Virus record (IMG/VR): IMGVR_UViG_3300044627_004527
Span: 112,696 to 176,695 of that record
DNA from: a virus
Length of the DNA: 64,000 nt
Direction: 5' to 3' (one strand)
The position numbers and the translations under genes are program-made. Below are positions 21,134 to 25,815 of the stretch, piece by piece. A model generated the notes under the pieces. That model did not search any database, was not told where the DNA came from, and was given only the letters and a program-made list of their open reading frames with translations. Position 1 is the stretch's first letter, and each line of letters starts with the position of its first letter.

Positions 21134-21289
21134 GGCAGGGTAGTTCATGAGGTAGAACGCTCTGATCGTATCGCTCTGATTGAAGAGACGGGTAGGCCGA
21201 CCGCTGAGCCGGAAGTAGGCGCGAGTGTCCCGTCTTGGATTCATCGCTGAGATGATAGAGAGAACGTGGTTCGATTCCACGCCTTGCCC
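21134..21289 (+). tRNA. tRNA-like gene with 86-nt insertion in the anticodon loop
   Basis: Acceptor GGCAGGG/CCTTGCC, D arm GTTC/GAAC and T arm CGTGG-TTCGATT-CCACG frame a normal tRNA body. The anticodon stem CTCT/AGAG encloses about 93 nt. The insertion contains AGACGGG/CCCGTCT (7 bp) and a direct repeat CGCTCTGAT. It is much shorter than known group I introns. The anticodon is not determinable. Confidence 0.45.
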
Positions 21290-21291
21290 TT

Positions 21292-21377
21292 GGTTGAAGG
21301 GCCGTGTAGTAGCGGAGGCCTCGCGGACGAGGCGGCGTCTGTACAAACGTCAGCAGGTGCGAATCCTGCATCAACCA
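21292..21377 (+). tRNA. class II tRNA-like gene, anticodon unclear
   Basis: Acceptor G1-A6 of GGTTGAA pairs with ATCAACC, D arm CCG/CGG, T arm GCAGG-TGCGAAT-CCTGC, and a variable arm around GGCGT/ACGTC are visible, 86 nt. The anticodon stem GCCTC/GAGGC closes only 6 nt (GCGGAC), so the anticodon is uncertain; a serine type is possible. Confidence 0.5.
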
Positions 21378-21439
21378 TCAGCTCATCTACCAAGTGTAGA
21401 AGGAGTAGAGCCGACCGATTAAAACCCGGTCGGCAGCAT

Positions 21440-21512
21440 CTGGGTGTTACGTTAGTGGTCAACGGCTGGTTTTGGGAACCAGAACACGCAGGTTCGAGTC
21501 CTGTCACCCAGA
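21440..21512 (+). tRNA. tRNA-Pro(UGG)
   Basis: Acceptor CTGGGTG/CACCCAG, D arm CGTT/AACG, anticodon stem CTGGT/ACCAG with loop TTTGGGA, T arm GCAGG/CCTGT, discriminator A. It decodes CCN by wobble. Confidence 0.92.
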
Positions 21513-21537
21513 CTGGTTCTAAAAAACAAGGAGTCCC

Positions 21538-21813
21538 ATGAGTCATCTGCAACCGCTCCGCGATCGTATCCTCGTTCGCCCCATCCCCTTCGAGTCGAAG
21601 ACTGAGGGTGGCATCCTCCTCGCTGCGCCCATGTACTCCGACGTTCGTCAGGGCGAAGTGCTGGAGATCGGACCCGGCGTCAACAAGGATCTGGTCCATC
21701 AGGGCGACGTCGTCCTGTACCCGGTCCACACTGGCAAGGAGATCACCTTCCAGGGCGTCGACACTGTCCTGCTCGATGAGTATGACTGCCTCGCGGTAGT
21801 CTGCAAGCACTGA
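21538..21813 (+). CDS. groES: GroES-like co-chaperonin, 91 aa
   Basis: The sequence LQPLRDRILVRPIPFESKTE, then GGILLA, then GEVLEIGPG and a final strand EYDCLAVV match Cpn10/GroES over its full length. GroES caps the GroEL chamber; phages that need to fold a difficult capsid protein (T4 gp31) bring their own. A strong AAGGAG lies 7 nt upstream of ATG 21538. It lies inside the tRNA island between tRNA-Pro and tRNA-Ser, so it is probably transcribed early from the promoter at 20373. The residues between the mobile loop ends (FESKTEGG) are short, which may tune it for host GroEL. Confidence 0.92.
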   Translation: MSHLQPLRDRILVRPIPFESKTEGGILLAAPMYSDVRQGEVLEIGPGVNKDLVHQGDVVLYPVHTGKEITFQGVDTVLLDEYDCLAVVCKH

Positions 21814-21824
21814 CGTCGTCAAAA

Positions 21825-21906
21825 GGAAGAGCGGAAACTGGCGCATCAAGCGACTTGCTAAGTCGTCGCCCGTCAAGGGCTGTGGGTTCGACCCCCACCT
21901 CTTCCT
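21825..21906 (+). tRNA. tRNA-Ser(GCU)
   Basis: Acceptor GGAAGAG/CTCTTCC, anticodon stem GCGAC/GTCGT with loop TTGCTAA, long variable arm GCCC/GGGC, T arm GTGGG-TTCGACC-CCCAC, discriminator T. Class II tRNA that decodes AGC and AGU. Confidence 0.92.
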
Positions 21907-21911
21907 CTTTT

Positions 21912-21986
21912 GTGTGGGTAGCTCAGCTAGGTCAGAGCATGGGATTCTTAATCCTGGGGTCGAGGGTTCGATTCCCTCCCTACACA
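21912..21986 (+). tRNA. tRNA-Lys(CUU)
   Basis: Acceptor GTGTGGG/CCTACAC, D arm GCTC/GAGC, anticodon stem TGGGA/TCCTG with loop TTCTTAA, T arm GAGGG-TTCGATT-CCCTC, discriminator A. It decodes AAG, the common lysine codon in these genes. Confidence 0.93.
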
Positions 21987-22047
21987 CTGTAACCTGCGCC
22001 CGACACCAGGACGCCATTCCAACACATCGCCAACCGAAGGTAATGCG

Positions 22048-22983
22048 ATGAATTTGTAGACGAAGTTCTATGTGATCGTTCGAGAGGATCTCGGTTCTGT
22101 GGGCTATCAGACGGCTCAGGCAACTCATGCCGCCATCGACTACTGCATGATGGAGCAGCCCACTGAGTGGTGGAAGCTCTCCAACAGGCTCGTGGTCCTG
22201 ACGGTGGCTGATGAGGCCAAGCTCTTCGCGCTGTATGATCAGTGTATGAAGCTCGGTCGCAAAGCCATCCTCTTCTGTGAGCCCGATACTGGCTATCAAG
22301 CCACCTCGCTCGCTATCGAGCCCTCAGACGTGCCGGGACCCGATCTTGGCCGTCTGCCCTTGGTTGGTAAACGAGTGGCTCCTGAGGCTCGCCAAGAGGT
22401 CAGAGAGGCCCTGTGTAAGAAGATGGAGACTGCTCGCCAGAACGACAAGCAGACCATCATGGCGCACGGTGTGTCGGTCAAGGACCGAGCCTTCTCGATC
22501 GTCTCGGCGCTCTCGACTGGAGAGCATGGCATCTGGTCTGAAGTCCTCCCCGAGTCGATGCTGACTGGCAAGTTCGGTCAGTATCTTCTCGACCATCGTC
22601 ATCCGGCGCAGACGATCTGGAACTACACTCTGTTCCACGACTGCGGAAAGCCGGACTGCATGGTGCTCGACGATGATGGCCGCAGACACTTCCCGGAGCA
22701 CGAGAAGGTCAGCAGCCAGGTCTGGCAGGATCTCGGTAGCGGCGACGAGGTGCGGCTCATGTCCCTGGACATGACGTTGCACAGGATGAAAGCTGATGAG
22801 TTCGACAGCTTCATCAAGTCCGCAAATAAGCAAGACATCTGCACGCTTCTGTTGGTGTCTTATGCTGAGATCGTCGCCAACGCGCTTGATAACGATCCGC
22901 TCGGTCTTGAGAGCGTCTCTTTCAAGATCAAGAAAAAGCACCTGGATCGGTTGACAAAGAAGATCGAACGGTGCTATATGTGA
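22048..22983 (+). CDS. PTH2-type peptidyl-tRNA hydrolase fused to HD domain, with in-frame TAG at codon 4
   Basis: From ATG 22048 the frame reads M-N-L-TAG-T-K-F-Y-V-I-V-R-E-D-L. A good GAAGG Shine-Dalgarno sits 7 nt before this ATG. After the TAG the frame is open to 22983 (308 codons). Residues after the TAG match PTH2: KFYVIVREDL, then the helix TAQATHAA and the strand region KLGRKAILFCEPD; these enzymes free tRNA from stalled peptidyl-tRNA. The C-terminal half has an HD motif (FHDCGKP, then HFPEHEKVS), a metal-dependent phosphohydrolase fold. If the TAG is not read through, translation could start at GTG 22072, losing most of the first strand. It lies among the tRNA genes, 36 nt upstream of the CUA tRNA. 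The domains are convincing; the recoding is an inference. Confidence 0.75.
22951..22980 (+). promoter_or_regulatory. sigma70-like promoter at the end of the PTH2-HD gene
   Basis: TTGACA (22951-22956), an 18-nt spacer and TATATG (22975-22980) lie at the 3' end of the coding sequence, 39 nt upstream of the CUA-anticodon tRNA. It would give that tRNA its own transcription start. Confidence 0.65.
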
Positions 22984-23018
22984 GTTCTGGATGCGACGGT
23001 ATCAAAGCCGTCGCGCGA

Positions 23019-23089
23019 TCCTGGCTGGTGTAATGGCAGCGCAGAGGCTTCTAACCCCTCTAGTGCCGGTTCGACCCCGGCGCCAGGAA
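23019..23089 (+). tRNA. amber suppressor tRNA, anticodon CUA
   Basis: Acceptor TCCTGGC/GCCAGGA, D stem GTG/CGC, T arm GCCGG-TTCGACC-CCGGC, discriminator A. Anticodon stem GAGGC/CCCTC (23044-23048, 23056-23060) encloses the 7-nt loop TTCTAAC, so CTA at 23051-23053 is the anticodon, with the normal T33 and A37. Pair 31-39 is C-C, as in tRNA-Phe here. The D arm (TGGTGTAATGGCAGC) closely resembles tRNA-Gln(UUG) at 23420, so it may insert glutamine at UAG. Confidence 0.85.
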
Positions 23090-23099
23090 TGTTCTGTTC

Positions 23100-23172
23100 G
23101 GCTCGTTAGTGAAGTGGTCATCACGCCAGCCTGTCACGCTGGAGATCGCGGGTTCAAGTCCCGCACGAGTCG
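23100..23172 (+). tRNA. tRNA-Asp(GUC)
   Basis: Acceptor GGCTCGT/ACGAGTC, D arm GTGA/TCAC, anticodon stem CCAGC/GCTGG with loop CTGTCAC, T arm GCGGG-TTCAAGT-CCCGC, discriminator G as expected for aspartate. Confidence 0.93.
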
Positions 23173-23173
23173 C

Positions 23174-23345
23174 TGGTCATCACGGCCTTGGTGTAGTTGG
23201 GAGCATGGGAAGACCGCAGCCAGACTTCGATCCGTGGAGATACCACGAGGCGCCTCAACGGGCGCTGGCCGCAAGGCCTCGGATGAAGGTTGTTGCTGTT
23301 TGGTCGCCTGGGCCGGTTCGAGACCGGCAGTGTTCGTGATGGCCT
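23174..23345 (+). other. tRNA-like element closed by a 10-bp long-range stem
   Basis: GGTCATCACG (from 23175) pairs with CGTGATGGCC (near 23335-23344). Inside are a T-arm-like hairpin GCCGG-TTCGAGA-CCGGC (23312-23328), a small stem CGTGG-AGATA-CCACG and GGCCTT/AAGGCC. A full cloverleaf with a 7-nt anticodon loop cannot be drawn. It may be an interrupted or decayed tRNA. Confidence 0.35.
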
Positions 23346-23347
23346 GT

Positions 23348-23419
23348 TCGGGAGTAGCTTAATGGCAAAGCACTTGGCTCTGGACCAAGATACTGTGGGT
23401 TCGACTCCCACCTCCCGGT
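23348..23419 (+). tRNA. tRNA-Gln(CUG)
   Basis: Acceptor TCGGGAG/CTCCCGG with a terminal T-G pair, D arm GCTT/AAGC, anticodon stem CTTGG/CCAAG with loop CTCTGGA, T arm GTGGG/CCCAC. It decodes CAG. Confidence 0.92.
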
Positions 23420-23491
23420 TCGCGACTGGTGTCAATGGCAGCATCCTGGCCTTTGAAGCCAGAGGTCTGGGTTCGATCCCCAGGTTGCGTA
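23420..23491 (+). tRNA. tRNA-Gln(UUG)
   Basis: It abuts tRNA-Gln(CUG) with no spacer. Acceptor TCGCGAC/GTTGCGT with a T-T first pair, anticodon stem CTGGC/GCCAG with loop CTTTGAA, T arm CTGGG-TTCGATC-CCCAG, discriminator A. Its D arm (GTGTCAATGGCAGC) is close to that of the CUA tRNA, its likely relative. Confidence 0.88.
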
Positions 23492-23493
23492 TC

Positions 23494-23574
23494 GCTCAAG
23501 TGGTGTAACTGGTAGCCACGCCGTCCTCAGAAGGCGGTGCTTCGTGCGTGTGGGTTCGACTCCCACCTTGAGCA
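23494..23574 (+). tRNA. tRNA-Leu(CAG)
   Basis: Acceptor GCTCAAG/CTTGAGC, anticodon stem CCGTC/GGCGG with loop CTCAGAA, variable arm TGCTTCGTGCG, T arm GTGGG/CCCAC, discriminator A. Class II, decodes CUG. Confidence 0.92.
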
Positions 23575-23576
23575 TG

Positions 23577-23665
23577 GTCGGAGAAGAGAAGAGATAGGTT
23601 CGAGTCCTTGTCGCCAGCGGAGCAATCTGCTGGCATGGTGTTACAGGCGCACACTCTTCTCTGAC
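23577..23665 (+). other. tRNA-like element with 12-bp closing stem and early T-arm
   Basis: GTCGGAGAAGAG pairs with CTCTTCTCTGAC (one G-U). A T-loop-like AGG-TTCGAGT-CCT lies near the 5' side instead of the 3' side. A central hairpin GCCAGC/GCTGGC has GCA in its loop. The arm order looks rearranged. It could be a permuted or decayed tRNA, or another structured RNA. Confidence 0.35.
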
Positions 23666-23669
23666 TTGT

Positions 23670-23751
23670 GTGGTCGTGGTGGAATTGGCAGACACGCTGG
23701 AATGAGAGTCCAGAGCCTTCGGGTGTGAGGGTTCGACCCCCTCCGACTACA
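23670..23751 (+). tRNA. tRNA-Leu(GAG)
   Basis: Acceptor GTGGTCG/CGACTAC, anticodon stem CTGGA/TCCAG with loop ATGAGAG, variable arm with CCTTCGGG, T arm GAGGG-TTCGACC-CCCTC, discriminator A. Class II, decodes CUC and CUU. Confidence 0.92.
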
Positions 23752-23759
23752 CTTTCTCG

Positions 23760-23788
23760 TTGACAGCTCTGACGAGCTGCCTTATAGT
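23760..23788 (+). promoter_or_regulatory. strong sigma70 promoter in the tRNA island
   Basis: TTGACA (23760-23765), an exact 17-nt spacer and TATAGT (23783-23788) lie 21 nt upstream of tRNA-Gly(UCC). Same hexamers and spacing as the promoter at 20373. Confidence 0.87.
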
Positions 23789-23808
23789 CTTCCTCACGGT
23801 GGACGAAC

Positions 23809-23880
23809 GCAGCACTAGTTCACTGGTAGAACGATGGGCCTCCGTCCCAGATGTACTCGGTTCGATTCCGAGGTGCTGCT
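23809..23880 (+). tRNA. tRNA-Gly(UCC)
   Basis: Acceptor GCAGCAC/GTGCTGC, D arm GTTC/GAAC, anticodon stem TGGG/CCCA with loop CCTCCGT, T arm CTCGG-TTCGATT-CCGAG, discriminator T, as in the other glycine tRNA. C33 replaces T33. Confidence 0.9.
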
Positions 23881-23883
23881 TGA

Positions 23884-23957
23884 GCGTCGGTAGCTCAGCT
23901 TGGTAGAGTACGGGATTTTTAATCCCAGGGTCGTCGGTTCGATCCCGACCCGACGCA
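23884..23957 (+). tRNA. tRNA-Lys(UUU)
   Basis: Acceptor GCGTCGG/CCGACGC, D stem GCTC/GAGT, anticodon stem GGGA/TCCC with loop TTTTTAA, T arm GTCGG-TTCGATC-CCGAC, discriminator A. It decodes AAA and AAG. Confidence 0.92.
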
Positions 23958-23960
23958 TGT

Positions 23961-24033
23961 GTCTGGGTAGCTCAATTGGTAGAGCAGTTGATTCCAAATC
24001 AACAGGTTGTAGGTTCAAGTCCTACCCCATTCG
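23961..24033 (+). tRNA. tRNA-Trp(CCA)
   Basis: D arm GCTC/GAGC, anticodon stem GTTGA/TCAAC with loop TTCCAAA, T arm GTAGG-TTCAAGT-CCTAC, discriminator G. The acceptor GTCTGGG/CCCATTC has two mismatches (pairs 2 and 3). A CCA end follows at 24034-24036, the only encoded CCA noticed among the canonical tRNAs. Confidence 0.88.
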
Positions 24034-24039
24034 CCAAAC

Positions 24040-24110
24040 GGTTCCGTAGTCTAGTGGTAAGACACATCATTGCAAATGATGAGGCCCTGGTTCGATCCCA
24101 GGCGGAACCT
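24040..24110 (+). tRNA. tRNA-Cys(GCA)
   Basis: Acceptor GGTTCCG/CGGAACC, D arm GTCT/AGAC, anticodon stem CATCA/TGATG with loop TTGCAAA, T arm CCTGG-TTCGATC-CCAGG, discriminator T, as expected for cysteine. Confidence 0.94.
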
Positions 24111-24296
24111 TGGAGCCCGAGAGGGTGATCCGGTTGTCACAGTGAAGACAACGTCACACAAAAAAACGATCCGAGCTCCCAGACGGATCGCGCACGAAGT
24201 TGCATCATGCCTGAGTCTGGGCCAGAAGTGTGATGCCTGTCCGCTGATGACAGAAAAAACCAATCAGTCGTAACCGGACCGCGTGAGAGTCCGCTT
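24111..24296. other. structured spacer with possible tiny ORF
   Basis: Successive stems occur: GTTGTC/GACAAC (24134-24153), CGATCCG/CGGATCG (about 24168-24191), GCATCA/TGATGC, and GGAC/GTCC. A frame from GTG 24142 to TAA 24273 would encode 43 aa with a CDAC pair, but it lacks a clear ribosome binding site, so no gene is called. Confidence 0.35.
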
Positions 24297-24370
24297 GACT
24301 GTGTAGCATCAATTGGCAGTGCGGCACCCTGTTAAGGTGTTGGTTGTAGGTTCGAGTCCTACCACAGTCG
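24297..24370 (+). tRNA. tRNA-Asn(GUU)
   Basis: Acceptor GACTGTG/CACAGTC, D stem GCA/TGC, anticodon stem GCACC/GGTGT with loop CTGTTAA, T arm GTAGG-TTCGAGT-CCTAC, discriminator G as in bacterial tRNA-Asn. Confidence 0.93.
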
Positions 24371-24580
24371 TACCGCTGCTGTCTGCGGTTGCCAGTGGTC
24401 TAACCATCACTGGCAAATGACAGCTTCGTCGCTCCAGTTTCTACTGTCTGGCACCAGGTCCCTTGCTGTTGTGCTGACGCTGGAGAAAGGTGGCTGATCA
24501 CCACCAAAAGGCCGGTCCTGTTGAGGGCTGGCGTTCATCGGTCCTATGCAATGTAGGCCAGCCGGTGAGTCCGACGAGAG
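24371..24580. other. hairpin-dense segment without ORF
   Basis: Nested stems GCTGTC/GACAGC around GCCAGTG/CACTGGC (about 24375-24424) enclose a loop with GTCTAAC. Further on, GGCTGGC/GCCAGCC (about 24520-24559) can pair. No T arm is visible, so these are not called as tRNAs. Confidence 0.35.
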
Positions 24581-24643
24581 AGTAGGCTGGTGCCACCTCG
24601 ATACGAGGGAGAGGTTGAGGGTTCGATTCCCTCCTGCTCTTTG
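24581..24643 (+). other. short tRNA-like element (63 nt, no clear D arm)
   Basis: AGAGTAG/CTGCTCT forms a 7-bp acceptor-like stem and GAGGG-TTCGATT-CCCTC a perfect T arm. There is room for only one further arm (around CCTC/GAGG), so the D arm seems missing. Probably a truncated tRNA. Confidence 0.4.
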
Positions 24644-24660
24644 GCCTTCGGGCCAAGTTT
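24641..24660 (+). terminator. UUCG hairpin terminator-like element
   Basis: TTGGCC-TTCG-GGCCAA is a 6-bp stem with a stable tetraloop followed by GTTTG. It may end or trim the tRNA transcript. Confidence 0.5.
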
Positions 24661-24825
24661 GACTGTGTTGTGATCTCGCTAAAACTCGCGTCTTGGACGG
24701 AGCTGCCAGATACACTGAAAAACAGATAGCCTGACCAGCGTCTGTCATCGGTGTAGGCAGTCGGATCCAGAGACGCCTGTAAGAGACGCGGCACAGTTGG
24801 GACGCTGATTGGTCTCAGCGAAAAA
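24661..24825. other. gene-free spacer
   Basis: No ORF or complete tRNA fold is seen. GACTGTG and CACAGTT (near 24661 and 24792) could pair, and CGCTGA/TCAGCG (24803-24820) forms a small hairpin followed by seven A. Confidence 0.35.
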
Positions 24826-24899
24826 AATCGCCTGGTGTAACTGGCAGCACAGCCACCTAGATACGGTGGAAGGTTTGGGGTCGAAGCCCAATGCGATTC
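24826..24899 (+). tRNA. tRNA-like gene, possible Ile(GAU)
   Basis: Acceptor AATCGCC/TGCGATT (one mismatch), D stem GTG/CAC, anticodon stem CCACC/GGTGG with loop TAGATAC, T arm TTGGG/CCCAA. The loop gives GAT, but position 33 is A and the T loop (GTCGAAG) is atypical, so function is doubtful. The D arm resembles the Gln/CUA group. Confidence 0.55.
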
Positions 24900-24919
24900 T
24901 TTATGTGACGAGGTTTGAC

Positions 24920-25096
24920 ATGACAGAAGACGAGCGGAAGCGTCGAGACGAGATCGTGAGACAGCTCGAAGTGCTGAGGACCAAGTCGATCCTTGCATCC
25001 AATGGGCTTGGAGAGCCTGTCGCCAAGATGTCGCCCATCAACAAGCCGACCACTCGGCACGAATGCAAGTGTCAGTGTCGATGCAAAAAGTCATAG
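24920..25096 (+). CDS. small Cys-rich protein, 58 aa, ending in TAG
   Basis: ATG 24920 follows a GAGG site. The protein is a charged helix (MTEDERKRRDEIVRQLEVLR) followed by a Pro-containing linker and an unusual tail HECKCQCRCKKS, with four Cys and one His in 12 residues, which suggests metal binding. It ends in TAG; readthrough by the CUA tRNA would add 11 residues (NTSRSSQSESS). It lies right after the last tRNA-like gene. No family is recognised. The steady coding pattern and ribosome binding site support a real gene. Confidence 0.6.
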   Translation: MTEDERKRRDEIVRQLEVLRTKSILASNGLGEPVAKMSPINKPTTRHECKCQCRCKKS

Positions 25097-25290
25097 AATA
25101 CATCGCGCTCATCCCAGAGCGAATCTTCTTGAGGCTGGCCATATGGTTGCATTGCCTCTCTTTTTTTCTCTGGGAGAGGGTCAAGCACAAGCGCTCTGGA
25201 ATAATGGCGCTGGCGTGGAAGTTTAGGATGAGAACCCTGGGCTGGGCCTTATCAGAGGCCAAGTCCTACAACGACATCACAGGTGAAGAT

Positions 25291-25746
25291 ATGGCACGCA
25301 CGCGCGCACAAGCTCTGATGACTTATGACTACGTCCTGATCTCGGATCGCAAGACTGCGAAGAACGAGCAGACGATCTTCCGCTTCCGTGACCTCGACAA
25401 CATCGAGGTGACCAAGGTCAAGGACAGCCTCCTCGGCCTCGGGCAGCCTCGTGGTGAGAGCGAGCAGCGTGACGGTCTGCGCATCAGCCAGATCAACCTC
25501 CAGACCATGTCCCTCAACATGATGCTGGCACGTCTGGTCGGCTGGGAGCGTCTGATGAGCTCCAACGGCAAGGAGATCCGCTTCCCGCGCACCAACGACA
25601 CCATCAAGGACATCCTGGGGTCGCTGGAGGTCGCCGACTACGAGGAGCTGATTCGTGTGTTCGGCACGCCTGATGGTCGCGGCAAGAACGAGGTCGACGA
25701 GAAGCTCGAAGAGCCCGCTGACGACGCGGATGCAACCCCGTTCTGA
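25291..25746 (+). CDS. putative tail assembly chaperone, 151 aa
   Basis: The start is ATG 25291 (MARTRAQ) with AGGTGAAG upstream. A longer in-frame ORF begins at 25063, but its first 76 residues lack a ribosome binding site and run through a non-coding gap with a T-rich hairpin. The protein is mixed alpha/beta with an acidic tail. It lies two genes before the tape measure, where tail chaperones (lambda gpG type) that coat the tape measure during tube assembly are encoded. It is acidic and of the usual size. No family signature is visible; the call is positional. Confidence 0.5.
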   Translation: MARTRAQALMTYDYVLISDRKTAKNEQTIFRFRDLDNIEVTKVKDSLLGLGQPRGESEQRDGLRISQINLQTMSLNMMLARLVGWERLMSSNGKEIRFPRTNDTIKDILGSLEVADYEELIRVFGTPDGRGKNEVDEKLEEPADDADATPF

Positions 25747-25764
25747 TCTGCTCTGAGCCCCAAT

Positions 25765-25798
25765 GAAGACCCTGCTGGTTCACTCCCGCAGGGTCTTC
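25765..25798 (+). other. 11-bp hairpin between the tail-chaperone candidates
   Basis: GAAGACCCTGC (25765-25775) and GCAGGGTCTTC (25788-25798) form a perfect 11-bp stem with a 12-nt loop and no U tract. It may attenuate expression of the second gene relative to the first. Confidence 0.7.
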
Positions 25799-25815
25799 TC
25801 GATCAAGGATCTGCC

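Noticed and set aside
21134-21289. Group I intron in a tRNA
   Set aside because: The insertion of about 86 nt is too short and the conserved core pairings of group I introns were not found.
20207-21374. Several small ORFs on both strands in the tRNA island
   Set aside because: They run through tRNA genes and lack start signals; peptides such as GVRIPPPLL and GIEPRS come from translated T arms.
24142-24273. 43-aa ORF with a CDAC pair from GTG 24142
   Set aside because: No clear ribosome binding site, and the region is better explained by consecutive hairpins.
25063-25290. N-terminal extension of the tail chaperone gene from ATG 25063
   Set aside because: No ribosome binding site, overlaps the small Cys-rich gene, and the region holds a T-rich hairpin; ATG 25291 has a good site.
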